This document shows positions 30,731-42,161 of a stretch of 64,000 nt of DNA, in pieces; positions within the stretch are counted from its first letter, which is position 1, and each line of letters opens with the position of its first letter. The notes beneath the pieces were generated by a model. The model worked only from the letters and a program-made list of their open reading frames with translations, made no database searches and was not told the origin of the DNA. Origin of the DNA: Dactylorhiza incarnata (taxonomy: Eukaryota; Streptophyta; Magnoliopsida; Asparagales; Orchidaceae); contig JAWHQI010000239.1 of the NCBI GenBank assembly GCA_033032865.1, forward strand, positions 3,072,001 to 3,136,000, written 5' to 3'. Made by a program: the position numbers and the translations under genes.

Positions 30731-33045
30731 ATGGAAAGAAGCAAGGATTCCTCCTCGTTGAAGCTGCCAATCTGCACAAAGGCTAATTTTCCCATGTGGA
30801 ACGAAAGAGTCAGATTTTACATGGAAGCCATAGATCTGAGAATATTTCAAGTCGTGGAAGAAGGCCCTCATGTGCCTATGACTGTCTCTACAATTGACCC
30901 TACTGTTCAGGTGCCAAAGAAAATGATGGACCTAACTAAGGATGAGATCGCTATAGTAGCCTTGGACAAAAAGGCGAAGAACATTATTGATAGTGCAGTA
31001 AATGACTCTATGTTACAAAACTTGATTCACTGCAGATCAACCAAAGAAATGTGGACAAACATAATTGTTCTCATGTAAGGTACCGAAGAGGTAAGGGACG
31101 ATAGAAGATCTCTACTCAACCAAGAGTATGAGGTCTTCAAGCAGAGTAAGAAGGAGTGCATTGCTGATGTCTATGAAAGGTTCTTCAAAATTGTTAACGG
31201 CCTAAGAAACTATGGCCGAGAATTCACAAACGGTGAACTAAATGACAAGTTCCTGCAATCCTTGATGAAATAATGGGATAGCAAGATTGTTTCCATTAGG
31301 GAGTTTGGAAAGCTGCCAAATATTGACCCACAGAATCTGTTCGGGAAGCTATTATCCCATGAGCGGTAGATGAATATCCGCAAATTAGAAGAAGATGTGA
31401 ATCGGACTTCTAACAAGGAAAGGACCTTGGCTCTGAAGGCCAAGCTCCAGGAAAAGCAGAACTGTGTCTCCAATTAGGGCACAAGAATCTGATGAAGAAG
31501 AAGATTCAGAAGCCGGCTCGTCCTGCTCAGAAATGTTAGATGGGGAATTTTCTCTAATCTCCCGTCAGTTCAAGAAACTGCTAAGAAAGAGAAGGCTTAT
31601 GAAGAACAAGCCCTCTTCCTCTGACTATAGACATTCTTGTCATGATGGAGATCATCACAGGAAGGGCTCAAGCAGCCATGACAGGTATAAGTCTAAATCG
31701 AACAAACACGTTTCTTCTGACATTATTTGTTATTGCTGTAATAAGCCAGGGCATATGATCGTTGATTGCCCTCACAAGAAGAAAGAGGGTGGAAAGAGGG
31801 AAGAAAAGAAATCCGCCCACAGGAAAAAGAAAAATGAAAGAAGCTTCGTTGCCAAAAAGTCCAAAACACTCAGCGATAGTGACTCAGAGAAGTCAAGTGA
31901 TGAAGAAGAAGCCTACTTCGGGCTGATGGCTATGACTATTAAGAAGAACCTCCATACAAAGAGAAGGTAAATGCTCACACTAGCTTGTCTGAATCTGATT
32001 ATGCCTCTTTTGAAAAAGAGAACTATCTCTCAAATGAGGATTCAGAACTCATGACTCAATATACTGAATGGCTTAAAGCCTTTGACAAATGCCAAAAGGT
32101 CATCAAACTCCAGGCCAAGGAGATTATGTCTCTCAAGGAAGTGTAATCTAATCTGAGAGAAGAAGTTGAACAACTTACATCTCTCAGAGAGGAAATCCAA
32201 ATCTTGACAGGCAAAATCGAAAGCTCGGATGAGCTCCTTGCCTTGAGAGAGAAAAGTATCAAAGAGCTGGAAGAACATCTAGCTGCTGAGGAAAGGCTAG
32301 TTGAAAAGTTTTCTCAACCTAAAACTATTCTTCCAATCATTGATAGATTCTCCGCTAAAGCAAGTGGAAGTAGATTAGGTCATGTGGCTGAATCTAGTAA
32401 ATCTTCTAAAAGCATACTAGCCAAGAAGAAAAATAAGAGTGCTAAGAAAGCCACCGCCGAAGAGAAAGGGAAAGCCCATCTGGATCAGACAACTTTTAAG
32501 AAAGTTATCTTTCCTACTAATGTCTATGATCTGGAAAGCTCATATGGTCACTTTACTAGAACAATTATGTCTGGTCCTGTTAATGACTACAAGGGGTGGA
32601 CTCGTCCCCGAAACTTTGGTGTAAGTGCGTTCAAAGCACCCTATGAGGAAATTAATCTGAGAAGTTATGGTCCTTTTTTCATGGAGCTAGTGCAAAGAAG
32701 GCACCAACAGTGAACATTGTTGCTCCTAAGCCAAAGGAGACAGTTATACCATGTGTATGTTGCATGCATAAGAGATCCTCATCAAAAAGTAATGCTCCTG
32801 CCAAAACTAACGTTCAAAAAGTAAAGCAGGAGAATACAAAGAGGAGATACAACAAATTTTATTGTTGGTGTTGCGGCAAGATTGGTCACTTTGCCGTAGA
32901 TTACTGGTTCAATCCTATGTATTTTAAGAGACCGCAAGTAAATATTACAAGAAAGACCACTCGCAAAGTTAACGTTCATCGTGGTGCTCAACTAACAAGG
33001 GACCAAGGACCCAAATTTGCTAGGGCTCCTAAGGCAAAGTAATAT
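30731..33045 (+). pseudogene. Copia C gag with zinc knuckles, multiple stops
   Basis: The ATG at 30731 starts MERSKDSSSLKLP. The gag body (MTVSTIDPTV, KEMWTNI, ECIADVYERF) has stops at about 31076, 31271 and 31368. A Lys/Ser-rich zone with a CCHC knuckle CYCCNKPGHMIVDC (about 31732) follows at 31464-31970, then coiled-coil-like sequence (32150-32330) and a second knuckle-like CWCCGKIGHFAVDY (32866), whose last Cys is replaced by Tyr. Two knuckles and a long coiled linker fit a Sirevirus-like gag. It runs into the protease frame beginning at 33017. Confidence 0.75.
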
Positions 33046-34408
33046 GTTTTTGCAGGTATGTCCAAAGGCCAACAAAAATACTATCTGGTATTTGGACAGC
33101 GGTTGTTCTCAGCACATGACCGGGACAAGAAGCCTACTACAGAACTATATTCCAGTTGAGAGCGGTCCAAAAGTTATTTTCGGCGGATCCGACAGAGGAA
33201 TACCAAAAGTCTACGGAATGATCACAAATGGTAATGTATCCTTTTCCAGTGTGGTTTATGTGGAAGGATTAGAACATAATCTGATAAGCATAATTCAACT
33301 ATGTGATAAAGGATACACTGTTGATTTTTGTAAAGATAAGTGTTTGATAAAGTCGGCCGAAAATTTTGAAACAATTTTATCAGGCACTCGTTGTAAAAAT
33401 ATTTTCTGTTTGAATTTTATTTGTTTATCATCTTCTACACCAGTGTGCCTTTTAGCAAAATATAGTGCATCTCTTGTTGACCAATGGCACAAGAGACTAG
33501 CACATATTAATTTCAAAACTATAATTAAATTATTTTCTCAAAACTTAGTACGTGATGCGCTGAATGTTAAGTGCATTAGATATAGACCTTGTCATGCATG
33601 TGTAAAAGGCAAGCAAACAAGAGCTAACTTTAAGAGCATTATTGGCAAAGATTCAACTAGGTGTTTACACCTGCTACATATGGATTTGTTTGGTCCTTTG
33701 CAAATTAGAAGTTTAGGAGGTAAGTCTTATACATTGGTTATTGTAGATGATTACTCACGTTTTGCATGGGTATTCTTTCAAAAAAATTTTCAAGCAAATC
33801 CAGAATGAATTAAATTGTTCAGTGGTCAAAATCAGAAGTGACCATGGAACAGAATTTGAATCTGGAGCCATGACAGATTTTTGTGAAATCCTTGGTATCT
33901 TTCATGAGTTTCCTCTCCTCGAACTCCACAAAAAAATGGGGTAGCTGAGAGAAGGAACAGAACACTCATTGAGGCTAGCAGAACAATGTTATGCGACTCT
34001 TCACTTCCAGAATACTTCTGGGTTGAAGCCGTCAACACTGCATGCCACGTGCAAAACAGAGCACTCATAAATAAACATAAAAACCATGAAAAGACTCCCT
34101 ATGAACTACTAAAAGGCAAGAGACCCACCATCACTTATTTTAGAATCTTTGGCAGTAAATGTTTTGTTCTTAATAATGGGAAGCATTACAAAGCCAAGTT
34201 GAGTGAAAAGAGCTTTGAAGGTATTTTCGTAGGCTGTAGTAGCCATAGCAAAGCTTATGGAGTTTTTAATAAGAAATCCCTGGTTGTAGAAGAATCTATT
34301 AACGTTGTATTTGATGAGACGAGCATGCTACATAGCAGCTCTTCTAGTTCTTCTGTTGAAGATGCGGGTTCAAAGTTGCAAGACTCAAGCTTGGATGAGC
34401 CGGTTTAA
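33046..34408 (+). pseudogene. Copia C protease and integrase
   Basis: Protease IWYLDSGCSQHMTG (33081-33122) keeps the DSG site. The pre-integrase part has QWHKRLAHI (33482). The integrase core has HMDLFGPLQIRSLGG, a gap after FAWVFF (about 33780) where roughly 20 residues of the usual linker are missing, then IRSDHGTEFE (33832), a frameshift near 33920, and AERRNRTL (33946). The C-terminal region has GSKCFVLNN and EESINVVFDE. The deletion and frameshift make it inactive. Confidence 0.8.
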
Positions 34409-35593
34409 GAGAATACTCAAACCCTCGTCAAGATCTCTCCCCTAACCTCAACTGAAGAGGAAGATCACTAAGATGAAGAGCCAATTCAAGTAGAAGAAGA
34501 CATTCCAGTAGTAGAAGAAGTTCCTGGTGGCCCAATTGATGCAAGGAATCTTGAGTTCAGACATATGAGGGATCATCCAGTTTATCTGATCATAGGAAAT
34601 CCTTAAGACGGTATAAGAATAAGAAGAGGTACTACTAACGAAAATATGCATTTGAGTATTCTCTCACAGGTAGAACCAAAGAAGTTCCAAGAAGCAAACG
34701 AAGACCCCCGTTGGATAATTGCAATGGAAGAAGAATTGAATCAATTAAAGTGATGCAATGTGTGGACTCTTGTTCCAAAACCCAAAGATAAGAATATCAT
34801 TGGAACAAAATAGGTCTACAAAAACAAATTGGATGAAGACGGAACAATAATCAAGAACAAAGCCAGACTTGTAGCAAAAGGATATAGACAGGAAGAAGGG
34901 ATCGACTTCGATCAGACTTATTCTCCTGTAGCGAGACTCGAAGCGATCAGGATGTTCCTAGCTTATGCTGCATTCAAGGGATTCACCATATACCAAATGG
35001 ACGTCAAGTCAGCATTCCTCAACGGTAATATTAAAGAAGAAGTATACGTTGAACAACCCCGAGGTTTTGTTGATTATGAACATCCTGATTATGTTTATTT
35101 ACTGCAAAAAGCTTTATACGGTTTGAAACATGCTCCTCGAGCATGGTACGAATCGATCTCTAACTTTCTTCTTGAGAACAAATTCACAAGAGGGAAGATA
35201 GATAAAACATTATTTCTTAGGGAAGTTAAAGGCAAGATTTTGCTTGTGCAAATCAATGTCGATGATATTATCTTTGGCTCTACGGATGACAACCTTTGCA
35301 AGAAGTTCTCCAAACTTATGCAGGGGAAGTTTGGAATGAGCAGTATGGGTGAGATGAAATATTTCTTAGGACTTCAAGTGAAACAATCTGAAGATGGAAT
35401 TTTCATCTCTCAGACGAAATTCACTAAGGAGTTGGTAAAGAAATTTGGAATGGAGAGTGCATCCTATATGAGGACTCCAATGAGTTCAGCTATATCTCTG
35501 GACAAGGATGAGAAAGGGAAACCTTTCGATGAAACCAAGTACAGAAACATAATTGGCACTCTGCTCTACCTTACTGCTAGTAGGCCTACATAA
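34409..35593 (+). pseudogene. Copia C reverse transcriptase
   Basis: Broken N-terminal part (34470-34825, stops) then an open frame 34829-35593 with [41 protein letters not shown] and the catalytic site as [10 protein letters not shown]. The family form is YVDD, so Tyr is replaced by Asn at about 35257. It ends at a TAA within SRPT. RNase H follows in the next frame. Confidence 0.8.
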
Positions 35594-36201
35594 TGTTCTC
35601 TACATGTGTATGTGCTAAATATCAGGTGAACTCTAAGGAATCTGACTATACCGCTGCAAAGATGATTTTGAGATGCCTTAAGGGTACACCAAATCTTGGC
35701 TTATGGTACCCAAGAAGTAACGATATCGAACTAATTGGTTTTTTAGATGCAGACTTTAAAGGTAGCAAGGACGATAGAAAATGCACTTCCGGGACTTGTC
35801 AATTTCTCGGGAGGAGGCTTATTTCTAGGAGCAACAAGAAGCAGAATTGTGTTGCAATATCAACCGCCGAGTCAGAATACATTTCTGCAGGCAGTTGTTG
35901 CGCACAACTTCTCTGGATAAAGAATCAGCTTGAAGATTATAACTTGAAGTTCAAGGACATCCCAATGTTTTGCGACTCCTCCAGTGCTATTGCAATTATT
36001 AATAATCCAGTCTCTCACAGACGGACAAAGCATATTGAATTGAGATATCATTTCATCCGGGAGCATGTGGAGAATGAGGACATCAATCTAAGTTACGTCC
36101 CTACGGATAAGCAAGTTGCGGATATTTTCACGAAGCCACTGGATGAGACCAAGTTCTCTTTCTTCAAGACAAAACTTGGAATGCTCAACTTGGAGTCCTA
36201 A
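35593..36201 (+). pseudogene. Copia C RNase H
   Basis: Open frame with DADFKGSKDDRKCTSG, VAISTAESEYISAGSCC, CDSSSAIAI and VADIFTKPLDE. The family usually has DADWAG/DADYAG; here it is DADFKG. Length is normal for a copia RNase H. It directly follows the RT stop. Confidence 0.8.
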
Positions 36202-36872
36202 TCAAGTCATAAATAAAGCAAGGAAGATCTTCAGCTTTTCAATCTATCAAGAAAGCAAAGATCTGTAAATTTCTATGGAAGTTCAAGTTATGTCTGAGAT
36301 TTCTCGAGAAATACCTTATATCTCGAAAACTCATTCTTATATCTCGCCAAATGGGTAAATCCCCCGAGTATTGACTTCAAACCAACTCTTCAACAGATTT
36401 CTCGAAAAGACACTCAGATTTCTCGAAAAGACACTTAAGTTTCTCGAGAAGACACTTAAATTTCTCGAGAAATACCATTTATCTAGAGAAATGATCATAA
36501 TAGTCTCGAGAAATACAAATTATCTCTGGATCAAGACTTTTAAGTGCCGACACAGCAATTTCTCGAGAAATACAATACATCTCGAGAAACAAATTTCTGA
36601 TTTCTCGAGAAATCAATTCGACCTCTCGAGAAATAGGTATTTATTTTCCGAAATCAACTATTCATTCCCTGGAAGTTGAAATGTCAGGTACGCGCAGAAG
36701 TTTATTTCTTTTATTTTATTTCCGTCAAAACAAGGTTTATATATAAATACGTCGAGTCGATAGAATTAGAGTTCACGCAATCTTTCCCTCCGAGAAACCC
36801 TAGACCTCTCGCGACATTCCCGACCTTCTAGATTTCTCGCGACCCCACTCATCAATTCAACTTCAACTTCAA
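36202..36872 (+). promoter_or_regulatory. Linker between pol and env-like ORF in C, with palindromes
   Basis: About 13 TTTCTCGAGAAA copies at 36296-36640, the same palindrome as in the LTR U3. They are followed by TATATATAAATA (36727-36738), a TATA-like box, and about 130 bases of CT-rich leader to the ATG at 36873. The layout repeats that of the LTR promoter, so an internal promoter for the env-like ORF is possible. Confidence 0.6.
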
Positions 36873-38355
36873 CATGCTTAAGATTTCTTCTCGATCGATG
36901 GCGCATCTTCCTCGACCTAAGATCGGAGTTGGCAGTGAGCTGGTGCGTGCAGGACTCAGCTCGATTTAAGAAGAGTTCCAGAATCTGTATTACCTCTTGG
37001 ATGATGCAGGCTTGACCTTTTTTCTTGAGCAACCGAGTCAGATTCTATTCAAGGAAGTAGAAGAGTTCTTTAACAATATCAAAGTTCACAAGGATGGGAA
37101 ATTGATGAAATCCACAGTAAATAACTTCACGATCAAGCTCAGCTCCAGGTCAATTTCCAAATTTCTGAGATTGCCAGTAGTGGATTCTGAAGACATTCTT
37201 GAAGATGCTGACTGGGCAAGAGCAGTGACTTTCTGTGGTCTGGATAATGCTGCTACATCTGTTCGGAGACAAAAAATGAATGATGTAGGCATGCTTTTGG
37301 TAGACATTGTTTCAAAAGTGTTACTTTGCAATACAGGTAGCTTGGGTTATGTCTCTGCAGATGTTTTCTGCTTAATGACAGTCGTTATTTGTGGAAAGAA
37401 ATGTGACTTGGCAAATATCCTCTTCACAAAGATTAAAGAAAGCCTTCTTGCTCCGAACTTTGCAAGAATTCTTTCTCTTTATCTGAATCAGCTCAATCAA
37501 GAAGTTTTTGACTTGTCCAAAGGAGCAGTTCTCCACCACTTGAAGAAAATATATGTCTCCACAATACAAAGGTGGGACATAAGGATCACTAAGCCAGTGC
37601 ATGCAGGTGCATCTTCCAAGGTGGAGCCTGAGCCTTCTAATGATGATGGAAATCAACCTGTTTCTCCATCTCCACTCCCCTCTTCTCAGCCTTCAGGTGC
37701 TCCACCAATTTTCCCTCAAGAACCAGCTCTACCTCAACAACAAGTACCACCTCAATAGATAGTTCATCAACAAGATCCAGCTCCAACTTGAGTTCAGTTC
37801 CATCTCCATCAGTTCCTGAAATTCTCCTTAAAGATGCCATCCCCTCCACCATAGGTGATAAAACTTCTATTTCACCTCCTCCAGTTGATATTTCTGAATT
37901 TCTGCTTACAGAGTCAGTGGCAAACATTGTAGCAGACACTGTTGCAGACATTGGAAGAGATTTTCCTGAAGAGCACAGTCCTAGTTTCCATCAAGCAGGG
38001 TCAGGGGCTGACCTAGAATTTGTTGATAATGAAGATGTAGACTCAGTGCAAGGGCACTCTCCTCCCCCAGCAGATGTTGAGGGGGAGAAGGAGTCTGTTT
38101 TGGGTGAAGGCCAGGCTGCTCTTTTTGAGCATGCGAGTGAGGGAGAGGATGAGATTCCACCCTCTGCCCAAAGGGAAGTCAGTACTGTAATTCTAGAAGA
38201 AATTCCAGATTGGAGGACTAATACTCTACCTCCTCCACCTCCTATGCATGATGCTGAATCTCTTCTTGGACAGATTGAAATTATGCTGAATAAGCAAAGG
38301 GAGAAGTTTGAAAGTTCTATTCAAGGTGTGCATGCCAGAATCTCTACTTTAACAA
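36873..38355 (+). pseudogene. Env-like/third ORF of copia C
   Basis: The first ATG (36873) gives MLKISSRSMAHLPRPK and reaches an in-frame TAA at 36967; the body runs 36970-37758 with the domain shared with the B env-like ORF (LVDIVSKVLLC; VFCLMTVVI). After residues matching that domain there is a Pro/Ser/Gln tail (37620-37758), a stop and frame change, then an acidic Pro-rich region with a DAESLLGQIEIML end (37788-38350) that looks coiled coil. This matches the 'putative plant transposon protein' found after pol in Sirevirus-like elements. No signal peptide or membrane segment is seen. It is cut at about 38355 by D-plus sequence. Confidence 0.65.
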
Positions 38356-39474
38356 ATCACAAAGCAGATGCAAAGCACCATTGGAGTGTATTCATGGTGA
38401 TCTGTTTGGACCTTCCGCAATAGTCAGTCTTGGAGGTAGTAGGTATATGCTAGTCTTGATTGATGACTTCACCAGATATACTTGGGTATATTTTTTGAAG
38501 GAGTAGTAGGAAGCCTTGGAGAAGTCTGTGGAGTTCAAGGAGCTGGTGGAAGGTCGGCTTAACCTACAGATCAAGAAGTTCAGAACTGACAATGGAGGGG
38601 AGTTCACCTCAAATGCGTTCTTTAACTTCTCCATGAAGCATGGCATTTGGAGAGAGCTCTATTGTACTCATACTCCACAACAGAACGGAGTTGCAGAGAA
38701 GAGGATCCATCATCTGATGGACACATGCAAATGTTGGCTTCATGCCAAGAGTATCCCAAAGTCCTTCTGGGCAGAGGGAATGTCTTGTGCAACTTATGTC
38801 ATCAATCGGATGCCTCTAAGTCCAATCAACATGAAGACTCCTCATGAGTTGATGTTCAAGGAAAAGCCTTCGGTAGAACACCTTCAAGTGTTCGGATCTA
38901 CCTATTATGTCCATGTCCCAGATGCCCTTAGAATGAAGCTAGATGCGAAAGCAAGGAAGCTAGTCTTCGTCGGTAACGATGACCGAAAGAAAGGGTGGAG
39001 ATGCATGAATCTAGAGACACTGAGAGCTGTGGTATCAAGGGATGTGGTATTTTATGAGTTGGCATCATACCATGGTATCTCTTCTGTTGAGCTATAGGGA
39101 AGAAGGTTAGATGGTGAACTTGAAGAAGCTACCAAGGAGGTTCTGGCGGAGTTGCCTGATTCTCCATGTGCTCCAGGTATTTCTAGCTCTGGGTTAGGTG
39201 CTTCAGGTTCTGGAAGCAGGGGCAGCGATGCTCCAAGTATGCCTGGAAGGTGAGCTAGTTCAGAACAGGTAGCTGAAGTGGTGGTTCAGAGTAAAGCTCT
39301 GAGGAGGTCCAAGAGGACTATCATTCCACCAGATCGGTATACAGGGGGAAACTTGGCGAGCTTTGTCTCATGTTTCTTTGCAGGTCCCCTGGATGAGAGA
39401 TCTATCTTGTTTTGAAAACGTCGTTGGAGTCAAGGAGTGGGAAGGAGCCAGGGATGAAGAGATGGCTGCCCTCA
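38356..39474 (+). pseudogene. Copia D-plus integrase, 5' truncated
   Basis: D-type sequence begins abruptly with CKAPLECIHGDL (38367); gag, protease and the 5' LTR are absent. The core continues with LVLIDDFTRYTWV, a stop near 38503, FRTDNGGEFTS (38580) and GVAEKRIHHL (38688), whose Glu is kept. The C-terminal part (WAEGMSCATYVINRMPLSP, LVFVGNDDRKKGWR) stops at 39095. The adjacent linker reaches EEMAAL at 39474, where a solo LTR is inserted. It closely follows the D-minus protein (48095-49537). Confidence 0.8.
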
Positions 39475-39639
39475 GTGTTTACCCAGAAATCGGCGATCAC
39501 CTCGAACTGGCTTTTTTTTCCAGGTGACCAAAGCAATCCACACTCTCTCGTAGTCCTCGGACAATCTCTACCGGCGACGCAGGTTTTTCTCACCAGGATT
39601 TTGAGTTCGGGTGGTCTCCCACCTCCCGGGCAGTCCCCC

Positions 39640-40165
39640 TAGGTAGGTCGCTTCGCGCGACCTCGACCCAGAGGTCGCTCCGCGCGACCTCACCCTGGAG
39701 GTCACTCTGCGCGACCTCTCCCTGGAGGTCACTCCGTGCGACCTCGCCCGGGAGGTCACTCCGCGCGACCTCGCCTCGGAGGTTGCTCCATGCGACCTCT
39801 CCCGGGAGGTCGCTTCACACGACCTCACCCCGTAGGTCGCTCCGTGCGACCTCTTCCTGGAGGTCGCTTCGCGCGATCTCTCCCCGGAGGTTGCTCCGCG
39901 CGACCTCGCCCCGGAGGTCGCTCTGTGCCACCTAGCTTGGGAGGTCGCTTCGCGCGACCACGCCATGGAGGTCGCTCCATGCGACCTCGCCCGGGAGTTC
40001 GCTTCACGCGACCTCACCCCGGAGGTCGCTCCGCACGACCTCGCCCCGGAGGTTGCTCCGCGCGACCTTGCCCGGGAGGTCGCGTCGCGTGACCTCACCC
40101 CGTAGGTCACTCCGCGCGACATCGCCTCGGAGGTCGCTCCGCGCGAGCTCACCCAGGAGGTCTTG
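39640..40165. repeat. GGTCGC..GCGACC minisatellite in solo LTR
   Basis: About 17 units of roughly 30 bases, each with a GGTCGCTCCGCGCGACC stem-like core and a spacer such as TCGCCCGGGA. Long open frames on both strands here are repeat products. Confidence 0.85.
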
Positions 40166-40360
40166 GTCTGGGGGAGGTTCTTTTTAGGTGGTCTCTCTGT
40201 TTTTAGGTGATTTAGGTCTCAGGCGATCTCAACAAATCCAGGCAGCCCATTACTTTTAGATCTGCCCGTTTTGGCAAGCCCCCATGCCTATAAATAGAGG
40301 AGTAGGGGTACCAGTTTTGGGGACTGGAGAGAGTTTCGAACCCTTAGTTTTTTATTCAAG

Positions 40361-40560
40361 CGGTCTCATTTCTGAGACCGTTGCTATCTCTTCTCGGCAG
40401 CTTCTGCCATATCATTTCTGAGACCGCTGAACCTCTTTTCGGCAGCTTCTGCCATCTCATTTTTGAGACCGCTGTAGCTCTTTTCGGCAGCTTCTGCCAT
40501 CTCATTGCTGAGACCGCTATACCTCTTTTCAGCACTCTTTGTTATCTCCTTCCAGGAGAC
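40361..40560 (+). repeat. ~60-bp tandem repeats with hairpins downstream of TATA box
   Basis: Three and a half copies. Stems include CGGTCTC/GAGACCG (40361-40380), GGCAG/CTGCC in each unit and CTCC/GGAG at the last. Located in the part of the LTR expected to be transcribed. Confidence 0.7.
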
Positions 40561-40696
40561 CCTCATCATCTCTTTTTCTCCTCCCCCTTTCCTTCACTCG
40601 TAGAACGAAGTAACCAGCCATCTAACAGTTTTCTTTCTCATTCTCCTTTCAGCTTAAGCAAGTGTGGACGGAACATTTTTTAGTTCGAACACTCAG

Positions 40697-42160
40697 GAAG
40701 AATGAGACTTGCGACTTGGTGCCTAAGGTTGAGGGTGTTACTCCGGTGACTTGCAAGTGAGTTTTTCAAGCTGAAGAAGATGGATGATGGAAGCATTGAG
40801 TTGTACAAGGCTCGCCTTGTAGCTCAAGGATTCTCTCAGAAGTATGGGGAGGATTATGAAGAAACCTTTAGCCCTGTTGCCAAGATGACTTCGGTTCGGG
40901 TGGTGATCGCTTTGGCAGCTTGCCAAGGATGGAAGATTTGACAACTCGATGTAAAGAATGCTTTATTATATGGCGAGATTGACAAGGATATCTTCATGGA
41001 TCAACCACCTGGTTATGTTTCCGAAGAACAACCAAGACATGTATGCAAGCTCAAGAAGGCTCTTTACGGCTTGAAGCAGGCGCCTTGGGCGTGGTATGGC
41101 AAGATTGCAGAATACCTCCAATTCTGCGGATACTTTGCTTCTGATTCAGATTCAAGCTTGTTCGTAAAGAATACGGGGGAGCTTCAAGTCTTGGTGTTGT
41201 TGTATGTTAACGATATGATCATCATGGGAAATTCTTAAGTGGAGGTAGCTAGACTTCGTGCTGGGTTCGCTATCAGATTTGCGATGAAGGACTAGGGTGA
41301 GCTCCACCATTTCCTTGGACTCGAAGTGGAGAGGAAAGAGGGTGGTATGCTTGTTTCCCAGAAGGTCTATGAAGATCGAATTGTTAAGCAATTTGGCATG
41401 GAAGGTGGGAAGAGCAGCTCTACTCCACTGGAGGTTGGTATGACACTTCGGCGTAATGAGGGAAAGATTCTTTCTAATCCTTTTGTGTTTTGGGCTTTGG
41501 TCGGAAGTTTAATGTACTTGACGATCACGAGCCCGGATATCTCATATGCGGTTGGCCGAGTGATTCGGTTTATGGCTGAACCTCGGAAACCTCATCTTAT
41601 GGCGGCTAGGAGAATTCTGAAGTATGTTAAGTCCACCTCAGATTTGGGTTCTTCTATGGGAAGAACTCGGGCTTTTACTTGCATGGATACATGGATTCTG
41701 ATTATGGAGGAGAGTCAGATGATCAGAGATTGACTTCTGGATATGTCTTTATGAGAGGCTCTACAGCTATATCATGGTGCAGCACAAAGCAGGATTCTGT
41801 GTCTGTCTCTACCATGGATGCGGAGTACAAAGCTTCGGCTTTGGCAGCTCAAGAAGCCATCTTGCTTAGGAGGCTTGTGGAGGACATTCATTAGGAGGTG
41901 CATGGTCCTACTCTGCTTTGGGGTGATAATGAGAGTGCCCTCAAACTGGTGAACAATCTAGTTTGTCATGCGCGAACTAAGCAGATAAAGATTCAACATC
42001 ATTTCATTCGGGAGAAGGTGTTGGAAGGATCTCTTATGGTTGAGCATGTGCAGAGAAAGGATAATGTCACAGTCATCTTCACGAAGCCATTATCGAAGGG
42101 ACCGTTTGAACAGTTGAGGAGTCTACTTGGGCTGACTTCTACTTCCCACTTCAAGGGGGA
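40697..42160 (+). pseudogene. Copia D-plus reverse transcriptase and RNase H
   Basis: RT restarts at RKNETCDLVP. A badly shifted part lies at 40740-40990. Then LYGLKQAPWAWY (41060) and the catalytic site as YVNDMII (41203) follow, where the family has YVDD, so the second motif Asp-pair is broken. Further blocks are FLGLEVERKEG and SPDISYAVG; RNase H pieces at 41679-42160 have SDYGGE, STMDAEYKA, WGDNESALKL and FTKPLSKG. Stops at 41236, 41294, 41730 and 41893. The end CCCACTTCAAGGGGGAG (about 42146-42161) is the polypurine tract. Confidence 0.8.
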
Positions 42161-42161
42161 G

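Larger units (their letters stand above)
39475..40691 (+). repeat. Solo LTR in D-plus pol with perfect CTCAG target duplication
   Basis: Starts TGTTTACCCAG (39475) and ends TAGTTCGAACA (40691). CTCAG flanks it at 39470-39474 and 40692-40696, and its removal restores the MAALRKNET reading frame seen in D-minus as MDALKKNET. TATAAATA is at 40289-40296 in the context GCCTATAAATAGAGG, identical in kind to the D LTRs. U3 holds a ~30-bp GAGGTCGCTCCGCGCGACCT minisatellite (39640-40165); after the TATA box come ~60-bp repeats with hairpins (40361-40560). Confidence 0.9.

Noticed and set aside
37788..38423. A separate acidic protein gene
   Set aside because: It is the frame-shifted C-terminal part of the C env-like ORF and its last ~25 residues are out-of-frame D integrase sequence.
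39568..40152. A 194-residue Arg/Ser-rich repeat protein on the minus strand and plus-strand mirror frames
   Set aside because: The frame follows the ~30-bp minisatellite inside the solo LTR; both strands are open for the same reason.
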